Source of the DNA: Tubiluchus corallicola
Lineage: Eukaryota > Priapulida > Priapulimorpha > Priapulimorphida > Tubiluchidae
Reading direction: 5' to 3'
NCBI GenBank assembly: GCA_030141605.1
Contig: JAQGDQ010000074.1
Coordinates: 237,773 to 301,772 of the forward strand
Length of the DNA stretch: 64,000 nt
Below the pieces are notes generated by a model. The model had not been told where the DNA came from. It made no database searches and saw only the letters and a list, made by a program, of their open reading frames with translations. How positions within the stretch are numbered: the first letter of the stretch is position 1; every line of letters starts with the position of its first letter. Positions 1-10,881 of the stretch are shown in pieces. A program made the translations under genes and the position numbers.

Positions 1-22
1 TAACAGCAATATTAATTTTTAG

Positions 23-3000
23 AATTAGTCATTGCCATTAAAAAGCTGTTGACGAATCCTGTCTATGTTGGAATTGCGCTGGGAGCTTGCGTGGACATGC
101 ATGCAGTGACTGGTTACTTTGTGTGGCTTCCAAAGTACATTGAAACTCAGTTTAATCAGCCAGTGTTTGGTGCCGCCATTGCAGCAGGTACAAGTTACTC
201 GCTTACCCCTTCTTTCTTTTTATGATTTATTAATATTAACTGGAAATTTGCCTACCCCCTGATTTAAAGCGATGTGGTTATCCTATTTGTATTTACATGT
301 CAAAACACTGCCATTATTTTTTAATTGTATATATAGGGTAGTCATATGCCTCGCAGCTTAGCCTTTAAAGCTGTGGATGTTACACCATGACAGTGCTGGC
401 GACGGTACCCATGAATGGTACAAGTTCAACATACATAGGTTCTATAATATTGTTTACATTTAATCAGACATACACTGTACAAGTTCCATTGTTGTTACTG
501 TTGTTGCTTTTTCTGTTATTCAAATTTTGCTGTGCTTTGACATTTGATTATGTGAGTCTCGTGTACAAAATTTGCAGCATTTAGTGGCAACCTAAACCAA
601 ATACACAAAGTACGGCTAAGTTAACAGTTATTGTACATCTAGCATGCACAGATGCAAAACAGTCCACCGAATAAAACTTATTTTTACTTTTTTCAGAGCA
701 AATTTGCTTGTTGTTTTTCAGCTTTGAGTACTCTTTTACCATCTTGCTTGGGCTATTTTATCGGATCTGCTATAATCAATAGGTTGAAACTAACCACCAA
801 AGGCATTTTGCTCATCATTCTAGTCGGGAATTTCATCTTTGGAACACTAGGAGGAATTCTTCCGATGTTCCTTGGCTGTGATCAACCTTCGTTTGAGGAC
901 ACGCTTAACGGGAGAAACTTTCTAAGGTTATCCAAAGCCTCAGAATTGCAGTTGATTAGAAAATCAACAATACAAATTTTAGCCCCTGTTGTTGGTCATT
1001 TTCAAGCGCTTAACTTTAAATGATATGTTTTTGGAAGATATAAGTATAAATTTATTTCTACTTATATAAAGTTAAATTATTACTTAATACTTTTGTATCC
1101 AGAAATTACAATAGTAGAGTGACTCGGTATTATGACAAATTACTTATCAGTTGATTTTAATTTCGGCTAAGACTTAAGCGCAGAATAATCTGATCAAATC
1201 CCCATCCTTATTCAAGGTCAAGGTCAAGGTCATACAAGTCAGAATCGCGGAAGCTCAGTAGCGGGTTGCAAATGTGGATGGGTTTAATACTGTGCTGAGT
1301 GACCGAAGTTGAGAATGATACTGCGGTTGGTCAGGTAATGGATGGTGCGTGGCTGTCAAATCCGTCAATCCGTCATACTGATTCTGGATGTTTCTTAAAG
1401 GGAGGATACATTCACATCCAAACAACACACGTATTAGAATTCAGTTAGCAGCTCATCTTAGATACAGTGCCTTGATAATGTTATAGCTTAAGTTCTGGTC
1501 TCCTCGCGAACATTCAAATTGAGTAGCTTCTGCTGTTGAATGCTGGATTTTGGTTTGCAGTAGCCGAATTGCATCTAAAGAAATCCCCAAGTATTTCAGG
1601 CTGACAAGTCTAATACCTCGTTTTCGGGTAGGCGGGTACCTAGGGTAAAATCACCAGTGTTTTTTCCTTTGTGAAATAGGGAAAGAAAATTGCTCATTTC
1701 AGCTACTGGGAAATACAGATTAGTCTGTAATAATTATTGTTACGGGCTGCAAAGAGGGATGCAAATTGTACGTATAACTACGGCATACAAATTATATAAT
1801 CATTGGGGCTTCTAAATTAGTTATGTCGAAAGACTGCAAGCGAATGCAAAACGAACGGTAATACCAGTTAGAAAATGTCCTTTCTGGTTGACTAATTCCT
1901 CCAACGTCAGCTGTAACGCGAAGTGTGTGTCTATCTGCATGAAAATATTGCGTGAAATATCTGCTTGTTTTCATTACTAGTACGTCAAGGTTTAGTTAGA
2001 TTAGCTTTTTTCGTTTACAGCCGTGGACTAAGAAACCCATGTAATCATCAGTGCAAGTGCAGTGAGGGAAAATTCATTCCCATTTGCGATAGTAACGGAG
2101 TGTCATTTTTTTCACCTTGCCATGCTGGCTGCACAGGTAGCACGCTGTCCACTGATTTCAGCAAGGTATACATAGAAAATAAAACGTTATTCAGTATAGG
2201 CTCATTCTGAATTTGTTTCTATGGCACGTTCTTATCAGGTAATGGCTATTTAATGAGTAATGAAGCCATCGCGCCAAGTGAATCTGTAATTCTGCCTACG
2301 CAACAACAATTTTTCAGACTTCCGACTATATGAGTAGCGGTTCTATTAGTTTAAGTCCATTTCCCACAAAAAGTGTTCCCCAGAATTTTTTCACAGAAAA
2401 TCATTTCCTAGAAAAAAATGCAGTCAACATTTTCCCATAAAAGTTTTTTCACGGAAAATGTTGAAATACTCGTTTCGCAGAGGAAACGTTTCCCAGAAAG
2501 TTTTTAACAGGAACATCCGGTTACGTTTTTAATTGCTAAAATATATGCTATTTTAGTAGGATAAAGCCTTCGATTTCTCTCTTTTTATTTGCTTCTCCCT
2601 CGTTACCGCCTTTCCTTCCTATACCCGTCTTGTCGTCTCCCGCTCTTCCTCTCGCCCTCCCTTTTCCCTCTCATCTTCTCTCTCTACCGTCCCCTATAGC
2701 TCTCTCTCACTCGGTCCACTTTCTCTCTTTCTGCTTCTTAATTACAGTATCCGCAAAGCTTTCACTATTGACTAACAGAAATCAGAATCATCCGAATAAC
2801 GCAACGTTTAAAAGGTCAACCGTCTTTTTTAATTTTGTTTTGGAAAATAGTTTTATTTTAAAACTTTGTTTTTTAAATTGTTTTTAGGATGCTTTCTCAA
2901 AGTAATTTGTATTGCATCATTTGCCGAATATTATCTCTTCAAATACAATTGATTTCATAGGATTTGAAATAAGGTTTAATAAATATTATAGGAAATTAAA

Positions 3001-4689
3001 ACATCAAGGCTATGCAAACGATACAGAAACCCAGTCTACACAAATCTTGGTCCAAATATGCCCAATCAATTATGCTCCATCGCAAAATTTTTATAGGTTC
3101 TTTTATGCTGGACAGAATCCTAGTTCATTAGCAAGATAATTCTCTGCGATGAAATACTAAACTGACAGGGATGTCACAGTCAAATTCGGGTGCGCGTACA
3201 TCTTTTCTAAACAGCGAGAAACGAACGAAATTATTCGGAATCACAGTAAAAGAAACTGCCCAAGAGTGAGATTCATGAGCGGTCACCCAAGCAAAAAGTT
3301 GCCCTGTCCGGCAATGCCAAACTTCGGTAGGCATGCAAGTACAGGTCGTGATTACTCACTATTTCACAGATGCAAATATCAACATAATCAACAACAATAA
3401 TCACTATTTAATCATTCTGACGTTACAAATATACTTTCTGGGCCCAGTTTGCCAAATTTTTTGATCATGTGATTCCTATTAATCAATATGCGTAGTTAAA
3501 ATAAAATACTTTTTATTGCGTAATGTCTACCTACGCTTTAAAAAGAATTTATTACATCTTCTGTGAATTTTATTTCTATGAACTGACAGTTCTGGGAAAA
3601 AATTTCTGGGAAATGGCAATTATGGGAAAAATCTTCTCTCGGAAATATTTTTTCTGGCAAAAAAGTTTTCTGTGAAGTTTTTTGTCTGACAAAAATTTTT
3701 AGGCAAAACCTAATTTTCAGTAAACCGAGTAATATATAGTCAATAAAAACAGCAATGGTGTTGTAATTACCCAAAATAAATTGCACTGGTTAACTGATTG
3801 TGTTTCAGAACTTTACGGACTGTGCGTGTGCTCAAGAGCCAGTCGTTGGAGGATTGTGTTCTGAAGAGTGTCAATTATATCCATTTTATATAGCTGTTAC
3901 CACTATAAAAGAACTTGCAGCCTCACCAACACAGATAGCTCTCATAATGGCTACCATTAGGTAAAAAAAACAGTCAAATTTTATTTATAAAACCGCTTTA
4001 ATATTTTTAATTGCTATGTAGTATTTTTCATTGATTGCTTATTACGAAAGCCTGCAACAATTCAGTTAAGACTGGAGTGACTTATTTTTCTTCTTTTCTA
4101 ATAAAATTAGTTTTTTAAAGTTACGATCACTCGAACACACAGAAACGGAAAAATCTCAGCTTTGAAAATGTAAGCACAGACGATTTTTAAATCGTTATAA
4201 ATTTATCAAATTTATCGAATATAAACGTCGTAATTCGATTCAATTTATTGCGCAAATATGCAAATAACATTACATACATTGGCAAGTACAAAAAGAAAAT
4301 TATATACAGGTAGAACTACAGAATGCTATCACATGTACATTGCTATATATATAAACTGATGTACTGGTTCTTAGTTATACTAGCTATTATGAGATACAGA
4401 TCGACTATTGCAATTATATTATTAACCAAACTAAGTGATTTTTTGGCTGCCCAATGATACTTGCTAGCAGTAATAGGTACTATAATTAATGACTGTTGTT
4501 TGCAAAACTTTATATTAATTAGTATAATTATGACTATTATTAACGGGGATACACATTGACTAGTTCAGAATACAGCATTAGAATTAAGTGAGAGCTTGCT
4601 TTTACGATCACATGTCAGACAATGATATTAGAGTTAATGAATACACTTTGTACAAAAGTCGATCACAAAATTTGGAACCTAATCTAGTT

Positions 4690-4767
<78 letters not shown>

Positions 4768-5360
4768 TATATAATGCTCAAATATATTTTAATTGCAGTA
4801 TATTTGTATTTTAGACAATCTTACCAGTATAGACTCATTGATAAATTTTCCAAAGGTATTTAGGTCAATTATTTAATTTGTAGTTCATGATCAGTCACCC
4901 TGAATTTCGTTACGTTTCGTCTGTATTGTTTGTTCCTTACTATTTCTAGGTATGACTCTAAACTATAGCTGCTTTTTAAGTTTCTGTAAAACCTTAACTT
5001 ATTCTTCTCACCCCCTTTCCTGTCATCATAGTATATTTCTGTGTAAAATAGCTTTTCATATCCTTTTTCTAGAATTTTTGAGAAGTTGTTTAACTTTTCT
5101 GTTCACTGATAAATTGTCATTATTTGTCAATTGTCAATGTTCAATGATAATCTCATAAAGGTTTTTGAGATTATCAGTGTCTTTCAGGTGTTCGATTATA
5201 AATCTAATTTTCTTAAAACTTCAAAGACTACAAAGAAAATTTCTTCGTATTGTTTATAAATTACCTAAACATATAACAGTCACTAAAGCTCATCACCTTG
5301 ATAGTAAAATTTTTAGGTTAGATGATCTGCTGTATTATTGCATCTCTCTCGCTATCTCTG

Positions 5361-5395
<35 letters not shown>

Positions 5396-7346
5396 ATATA
5401 AGACTCATTTCAAGTTATTTTCAAACTTTTTCAATAATCCAGCTAAACTTAATATAAAAAGGTATAACACTAGGTACAACGAATACACAAATTTTTCAAG
5501 AACGGATGTTGGTAAACACTTTATTTCCACTAATGGCCCTATAACTTGGAATAAATTACCTGAATGCATTAAAACCTCTGTGTCAATTCATAGATTAAAG
5601 AAAAATCTTAAATCATACGTATTTGCCACATATTCCGAATGATCACTTTGAATGTGTGGTTGTTTAATGTATATACCAACATTACTTCACAGCATGTACA
5701 TGCGAATACTCACAATTGTCAATTCATCCCTATAAAACTATATATAATTGGCAATCAATTGTGCTGCTTTTTATTTTATTCTTATTTTGGCTACATTTAT
5801 ACTTTGGAAATATATAATGACTTAATCGTCGTCATAACATCATCGTTTTAACATCTGTCATTCATGCATTCCTCATCAACATGCTTAATTTCTACTTTTT
5901 TGCACTTTGTGTGCGTGAGTGAAATTTACTATTAATCTTGATAGCACCAACAAAAGATTTTCTTCTGCTGCTGTCCAGAAGCATACTAGTCGTCTCAATA
6001 AAATTTATACATTAAAATGTTTTCTGTGTCAAAATTTGTGTTAATTTAATGCTTTCCGTGTAAATTATCATTGTAAACTTGTATGCTCATGGTAAATCTA
6101 GCAATATAGTCAAAATTCTAATTCTAAATGTGACACTAAAAGTCTCACACAAAATGATAGTACTGATTCAGATAGTCTCACAGAGAAAAAGTTTGGTTTC
6201 ATTTTCCCCTGTTTTGTAGATCTGTGGCTCCAGATCAGAAGCCTCTTGCCCTTGGACTTTCTTCTTTTCTCATTAGTGCCTTAGGTAAGTTATTCCATAT
6301 AAGTCAAATGAATCAGTGCAATATTACATTGCACATACTGATCAGATCCACTAAAATTTGAATTTAACTGTAATTATTAAAATGGGTTTTCACAAAATTT
6401 GATGAATAATGGCAAGAGTTTAAAAGGATTTAAAAATACATAATTACTGAAATTGTTTTTGACAAAAATTGCCAAATAAATGCCATAAAAATCGAATTAC
6501 AGATTGTTTTTGACAAAAACTGCCGAATAAATGCCATAAAAATCGAATGTTGATGTAACTGATAAACTAACACTAAATTAAAGTAATCAACCCCTCAACA
6601 ATTTAAGTTTCAATTTTTTTACAGCTAGTAGGCCAACGATTTTCATCTGTTAGCAAGCTCTTGTTCAGTAGTTGAAAATTTTTTTAGTCTACATTTGAAG
6701 CTTTGCATTATTTTCTTCTGCTACTACACAAACTTTAGACAGTGGTCTAAAATCACTGCATTCCTATAGCCACTATATGGAAAAACCATGGTATAGTGAT
6801 TTTACATCTCTGCTCTACAGTCAGCAAAGCAGCAGAAAAACAGACACAAACTTAAAATAATGACTAAAAAAATTCTCACTGAGCAAGTTTACCATAAGAT
6901 TAACACCGTTGGTTGATCAGCTGCAAAAAAGGCGAAAACAAAATTATTGACGGACTTCTTAAATACTCTTTATTGTGAAGTCTGCTGAAACTATCACCAA
7001 CTTTTGTATTTACTGGACAAGAAATAGATTGTGCAAATCTAGTAAAGAACATTAGTACAGAACTAACTTATGAGCTAGATAACAAAATCCAAGTTTATTG
7101 TAATACATTACTTTTACAGCATTTATGCCAGGACCTATAATCGCAGGATCACTAGTAGACAGGGCCTGCACACTGTGGCAAAAGAACAAGTGCGACAAAA
7201 CAGGAGCTTGCCTTCTATATGACAATACCACATTTAGGTTTACAATACATGGCTTAGTTGCATTTGTAAAACTTGGGTCATGCATTTTTTATTTCATGGC
7301 ATATCGAAAATGTGGTGGCACTCTCAGAGAAAGAAATAAAACTTAA
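23..7346 (+). CDS. Organic anion transporter (SLCO/OATP family), 3' part, six exons
   Basis: Members are 12-TM plasma-membrane carriers for sodium-independent uptake of large organic anions. Exons: 23-187, 722-926, 2021-2165, 3809-3960, 6220-6284 and 7120-7346 (stop TAA). All junctions are GT/AG and phases match (1,2,0,2,1). About 319 residues are visible. Exon 1 gives TM7 with the family signature FVWLPKYIETQF. Exon 2 gives TM8-9 and ends near LGCD. Exon 3 holds the Kazal-like extracellular loop between TM9 and TM10, with closely spaced Cys (CNHQCKC, PICDSNG, SPCHAGC), and exon 4 adds further Cys (DCACAQ) before TM10. Exon 5 has the RSVAPDQKPLALG segment. Exon 6 has MPGPIIAGSLVDRACTLW and TM12, then a short basic tail. 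The N-terminal half precedes the window. Family assignment is firm; the subfamily and substrate cannot be told. Confidence 0.93.
188..2020 (+). other. OATP introns 1-2: no further gene seen
   Basis: Intron 1 is 188-721 and intron 2 is 927-2020. Neither shows a conserved open frame. Intron 2 contains a short AGGTCA hexamer array (listed separately) and a moderately GC-richer patch at about 1200-1420 that could be an old dispersed repeat, but no second copy was found in the window. Confidence 0.5.
1212..1232 (+). repeat. AGGTCA hexamer tandem (3 units)
   Basis: Three head-to-tail AGGTCA units with no spacer, preceded by TCA. TCAAGGTCA is the extended half-site known for monomeric nuclear receptors such as ERR and NR5A. 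The repeat is seen directly; a binding role is only a possibility, since a 6-bp microsatellite would look the same. Confidence 0.5.
2345..2510. repeat. Degenerate minisatellite, left copy (TTCCCAGAA-like units)
   Basis: This stretch in OATP intron 3 repeats imperfect units of the type TTTCCCAGAAA / TTTTTTCACAGAAAA. A second array built from the reverse-complement unit lies at 3590-3720 in the same intron, so the two could pair as an imperfect stem. Confidence 0.45.
2572..2742. repeat. Polypyrimidine (C/T-rich) tract in OATP intron 3
   Basis: About 170 bases are almost wholly C and T on the plus strand, with runs such as CTCTCTCTAC and CCCTCCCTTTTCCC. The strand asymmetry stands out from the AT-rich surroundings. 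No open frame of interest was found. Confidence 0.6.
3110..3345. repeat. Dispersed repeat, copy 1 (second copy near 62290)
   Basis: The segment around TCATTAGCAAGATAATTC and the following bases resembles, with substitutions, the segment starting at about 62291 in INTS1 intron 36 (TCATTAGCGAGAATAATTC, then GATGAAACACTGACTGGCAG). The match runs for roughly 75 bases before it weakens. Element class is unknown; it is possibly a SINE or a non-autonomous DNA element. Confidence 0.45.
3590..3720. repeat. Degenerate minisatellite, right copy (TTCTGGGAAA-like units)
   Basis: Imperfect units such as TTCTGGGAAAAAATT and ATTATGGGAAAAATCTT repeat here. They are the reverse complement of the unit type at 2345-2510. 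Together they may be the arms of a fold-back element of about 1.4 kb, or two independent low-complexity arrays. Confidence 0.45.
3961..5164 (+). other. OATP intron 4, 5' part: AT-rich, no gene
   Basis: The intron runs 3961-6219. Its first 1.2 kb is plain AT-rich sequence apart from the microsatellite at 4692-4773. Open frames here are short, and one is simply the translated microsatellite. Confidence 0.5.
4692..4773. repeat. Compound microsatellite (TA)n-(CATA)n-(TA)n
   Basis: A run of AT dinucleotides passes into about nine ATAC/CATA tetramers and back into AT dinucleotides, in OATP intron 4. Confidence 0.95.
5165..5642 (+). mobile_element. CR1/L2-like non-LTR retrotransposon, 3' ORF2 tail fragment
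   Basis: Two frames give the typical C-terminal end of a CR1/L2-type ORF2. First is a segment LQRLQRKFLRIVYKLPK, then after a microsatellite NTRYNEYTNF, then GPITWNKLPECIKTS and a lysine-rich end with stop at 5640-5642. In related elements this region follows the reverse transcriptase (pattern R..N.LP..I). The frame changes across the TA/TG microsatellite at 5361-5400, so the copy is dead. It is a 5'-truncated relic inside the OATP intron. Confidence 0.75.
5361..5400. repeat. Compound microsatellite (TA)n(TG)n
   Basis: About 11 TA units are followed by TG units and a short TA run. It interrupts the coding frame of the retrotransposon fragment around it. Confidence 0.95.
6452..6548. repeat. 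51-bp tandem duplication
   Basis: Two copies, from 6452 and from 6503, share ATTGTTTTTGACAAAAA, TGCC.AATAAATGCCATAAAA and ATCGAAT with two mismatches seen. This is a recent local duplication in OATP intron 5. Confidence 0.85.
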
Positions 7347-7546
7347 AGAACATTTATCGACATTTGTAACTATAATGCAGATATTAGAAACATTTTTACA
7401 CTAATACAGGACTACAGCTTAATGTATAATTTAGCATATTTAGGCATTCAGAAAAACACAGAACTAGGGTTACTAAAGATAACATGTAAGAAGTAATACC
7501 TACTGATTAAAGTATTAAAGAAATACTTTGCGGTTTCTTCACAAAT

Positions 7547-8325
7547 CAGTGGCGTAGTAAGGGAGGATGGTCCACCCCGGGCGGCACTTTTCAGAGGGCA
7601 GCATTTTGATCAGGTGCAACAAAAAACTTGATTCTGTCAGAACAGTAGAAAAACAAAACACATGGCAATTTAATTTTCCACGAAAATGCTGCTTATGGGT
7701 GTGAAGATGATAATATCGTTGTAATATTTATAACAAAGTTTGTTTTTGCTTTCAAAGTGTCTGTGTGGCGCACATTTCGAGCTGGCCATAGAATACAGTT
7801 ATAATCATGCTTGCAGCTGTAAGCTCATCACACATTTACATAAAATTTTGCGAGTTTTTTAACACTGATATTTGCCACTAACATTTCTTTCTTTAACACT
7901 GATGTCATTGCAATTACATTATCACCATTTGCACAATAATGATTGTGATTCAGTGGCTTCTTGGCTCACCAACGTAATCAACAGTTTTGAATATCTCCAA
8001 TATGAATTAAAATATTTTCATTTTGGCATAATTACTTGTGGATCTATTAACTAATTTATGAACACTTACTTATGTTTATGTCAATGAACTGTTAAAGATG
8101 TTCAAAATTTCTTGTGAAAAACAGCAATGTCTTAGCAGTTACTCAAGTGCATCATAACTTTGGAGTTATGAAACACAATAAGATGAATTTATTTCTTCAC
8201 AAACCGATTTTTTTACTTTATTTCATTTACACAAAACTAAAATTTTCCTACATAAACATTTTCGTCGGGGGAAGGAGTGGCAAACTCAAATGCCGCACCA
8301 TGCCACAAGCTCTAGCTACACCCCT
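7547..8325. mobile_element. Non-autonomous hAT-type DNA transposon (MITE-like)
   Basis: The left end begins CAGTGGCGTAGTAAGG and is followed by a GC-rich stretch with CACCCCGGGCGGC. The right end (TGCCGCACCATGCC ... CTAGCTACACCCCT) is an imperfect inverted copy. Flanking 8-bp sequences TCACAAAT (7539-7546) and TTACAAAT (8326-8333) differ at one base, as expected for an 8-bp hAT target-site duplication. CAGTGGCGTA starts are common in hAT-like elements. No transposase frame is present, so it depended on another element. It lies just beyond the OATP stop codon. Confidence 0.7.
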
Positions 8326-8354
8326 TTACAAATGCTTAAAAGTAACTAAGAAAA

Positions 8355-8497
8355 TGCGTAGTCACCAATTAACTATATGCCAAAAAATCAGAGGGACGAA
8401 TTTTGCTCAGACTTGTCCATACTGCCCGTCCAACATGGATCGGGTAAAAGAGAATGTGTACAAATATCACATAAAATGCCACAAGAAGCAAGCTTAG
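8355..8497 (+). other. Short open frame with a C2H2-like zinc-finger pattern
   Basis: A 47-residue frame from ATG to TAG ends in CPYC, 14 residues, then HIKCH and a lysine-rich tail. This fits C-x2-C-x14-H-x3-H. It starts soon after the hAT right end. It could be the last exon of a gene broken or masked by the insertion, a transposon-encoded finger, or chance. No upstream exon with a matching phase could be named. Confidence 0.25.
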
Positions 8498-8988
8498 AGT
8501 AAAGTTGTGTGTACAAGCCTAATAGAATCACTGTAAAAAGGAACATTTTCAGAGTTAAAATTTTATATAATGAACTACACAAAATTAATATTTTCTATCT
8601 GATACGTTATTATATGCTTAGACGATTTTGACTACACAAGTTCTTTCTCCAAGTACATATAGTAATAACCATATGTTGGTTTGGCGAGGGGTTGGAAAGG
8701 TGAGAGGTCATGGCATTTTATTAGCTTTCCATGTCAGGTCTGGGTATTAAGCTAGTAAGTTACCATTGCAAAAACTGCTTTAAAAGGGTTGATCTGTATA
8801 ACAATTTCCCTAGTTTTGAGGAGGATATCCGTACACAAATCCATGCCAAAACATCTGTGCCAGTTTTGTAATCATGGAGAATTATCAAGCATTGTTGAGG
8901 TCTTGCTGTAGTTACCTACATTAAGTAGCGTAGTCCTGCCCAATGTATCCTCAAGCTTATCGAGAGCAGACTTGCATAAAATGACAAA
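8498..8988. other. Intergenic, nothing recognised
   Basis: No coding pattern, repeat or RNA gene was recognised between the C2H2-like frame and the polyadenylation motifs at 8989. Confidence 0.4.
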
Positions 8989-9006
8989 AATAAATAATAT
9001 TTTATT
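8989..9006. terminator. Closely spaced AATAAA motifs on both strands
   Basis: AATAAA is present on the plus strand at 8989-8994 and on the minus strand (TTTATT in the plus sequence) at 9001-9006. They lie between a plus-strand gene ending at 7346 and a minus-strand gene ending at 9563, so they could serve convergent transcripts. In AT-rich DNA such hexamers also occur by chance. Confidence 0.3.
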
Positions 9007-9562
9007 GGTAATTTGCTTCACCATAAAAACTGAGACGGTCTATAGTCCACCTAGCCGTCAGTTATATTAAGAAGTTGCTTACTGTAACAAACTTTAAAAA
9101 GTGAAATGTTTTAAAGTGTTAATGCAAAAAGAGTACTTACGAAAAATGTAAGGCATGATAGAAACTTTGTGACATAGTGAATAACTAGCTACATAAGTAG
9201 TGTTTGTGCTGTGAATTTATAATTTACAAAATACTAAATAAACATGTAATAGAAATTTTATAGATCCATGGGTTCTTGTTTGCATGCTCTTTAAAAATTT
9301 ACATGAGTATCTTATATAAAGCTAGAATTCACTAAGTTTACTTCTGTGCCTGAGAGGTGAAGTACATTACTAAGTTACTAGAGATATTCATGTGAATTCT
9401 TACTGTAACAGTAGCCAGCACAGTGAGTTGAGAATAATTAAATTAAAAATTAAAATTTATATTTAATGCATTTTCGCATAAAGCACAAGCCTGTAGTCTA
9501 CACATTCTTCTAAACACTGTCAAATATATAACAACAGTCTAACATATGATGATAACAATGTC

Positions 9563-10881
9563 TTATGATACACTTTGAGGTGGTTCATCTTGTATTGCTT
9601 CAAGACCCTGAAATGAAAATAAAATCTTCAGAAATATACAGAAACACAGATAAAAAAATGGAATAAACCTGTTGACTGTATTACAAGAAAAAAACGTGTA
9701 AACACAAGAAGTTTTCAGTATTTAATGGCAGACACGAATGAGCTATTGAAATAACCGAGCAAACAAAAGAATAGTAAAACAGTTATTGCTAACCAATTTC
9801 ACTGTATGTTGAACATAAAAATTTTGATTGCAATTACAAATCATTTGAAGAACTTGTATCACCAACTTAGCTTTCAAAAATCCTAATAATATCGGGAATC
9901 TAGTGCTCGAGTGGTAAATGTTATCTTATAATGTTATAGCCAATTTTGTACTTTCAAATTTAGATGATATTAAATATTATGGTAGAGATCGAGCATATTA
10001 ATTCCTATGTCAAATTCTGTTGAAATTACATGATCAAAAAACTTGAAAAATGGATGAAAAGCAACCAGATAGTATCTGTGTAAAAGCTCATGCTTCTGCT
10101 TCCTGTTTGGGAGGTCGTGAGTTTGATGCATACCAAAAATTCTAATAATGGAGCCTACAGTTGCCTGGCCTGATGCATAGTATTTCAGGTAAAAGTGAGG
10201 TAATAATAATTTCTGTTATGTAGTTATGTAGTATGTTAAAACAGTGGGCTATAAAAGCCTCATGGCTTGTGTTAACTGCTGAATTTAAAGCTGGCTTAAA
10301 ATAAATGTTTTTATTACCTGAACAAAGACATTTTCTCTTTATAAATTTTCAATACTATTTAAATGATTATCCCACACATTGGCTCAAAGAATTGATTACG
10401 AAGTAAATAAATGAATAAAAACTTGTTATTTGCATGAAAAAGACTTCATTACAAGTATTTGGCATTTTTCAGTGTATAACAGCACATGGAAATTTGGGCT
10501 CCTCTCCAGAGAACTACTTTCACATTGAAGAATGCCAAAATGCATACATGCAGTGAAACTTTCTTCTTTGCTAAATATTATCTGTTCTAAAAACCCTAAC
10601 AATCTTTAAATGTTTTGCATTTCAGTTTGCCAATAAAATATTCACATTTATAAACTTTAATAATTTAATTACTTTCAGTCAAGTGCTACATAAGTTGCTA
10701 TTTAAGCAATATCAATGCTTAAGATATTTTGAAATTAAGCACTGCAGTTCATTTGTCATTCATCAACTATGAAACGCCAACTGGTCTAACTTACTCGAGA
10801 ATGGTATGGATTGCCTGTTAGCCTACAATCTCGCCTATAGAACATTAGGTCATAAGGGTCAGTTGTGTCTCTTCCTCTCCA
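9563..10881 (-). CDS. Unrecognised minus-strand gene, last two coding exons
   Basis: The penultimate exon 10795-10881 (29 codons) has an upstream acceptor TTTTAATTTTCAG and a strong donor CGA|GTAAGT. The last exon 9563-9607 follows acceptor TTCATTTCAG and ends in TAA. Joined in phase 0 they read WRGRDTTDPYDLMFYRRD, then CRLTGNPYHSR, then GLEAIQDEPPQSVS and stop. The open frame across a consensus junction and the codon pattern support a real gene. The C-terminus is charged and soluble-looking, with no membrane segment. I do not recognise the family. Upstream exons were not placed; they may start in the CpG-rich patch near 15120-15420 or at a weaker candidate near 15480-15530. Confidence 0.55.
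10075..10270 (+). mobile_element. tRNA-derived SINE-like element (degenerate)
   Basis: The segment TTTGGGAGGTCGTGAGTT followed by TGATGC is B-box-like, and the upstream AAAGCTCATGCTTCTGC resembles a tRNA anticodon arm. Downstream, ACCAAAAATTCTAATAATGG then AGCCTACAGTTGCCTGGC resembles the body of tRNA-SINEs common in marine invertebrates, as recalled. The ends are not resolved. It lies in the intron of the unrecognised minus-strand gene. Confidence 0.45.

Noticed and set aside
2101-2136. Alternative donor GCACAG|GTAGCA for OATP exon 3
   Set aside because: It ends in phase 1, while exon 4 needs phase 0; the donor at 2165 fits and keeps the extra loop residues.
4588-4863. Plus-strand open frame rich in Tyr/Ile
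   Set aside because: It is the translation of the TA/CATA microsatellite.
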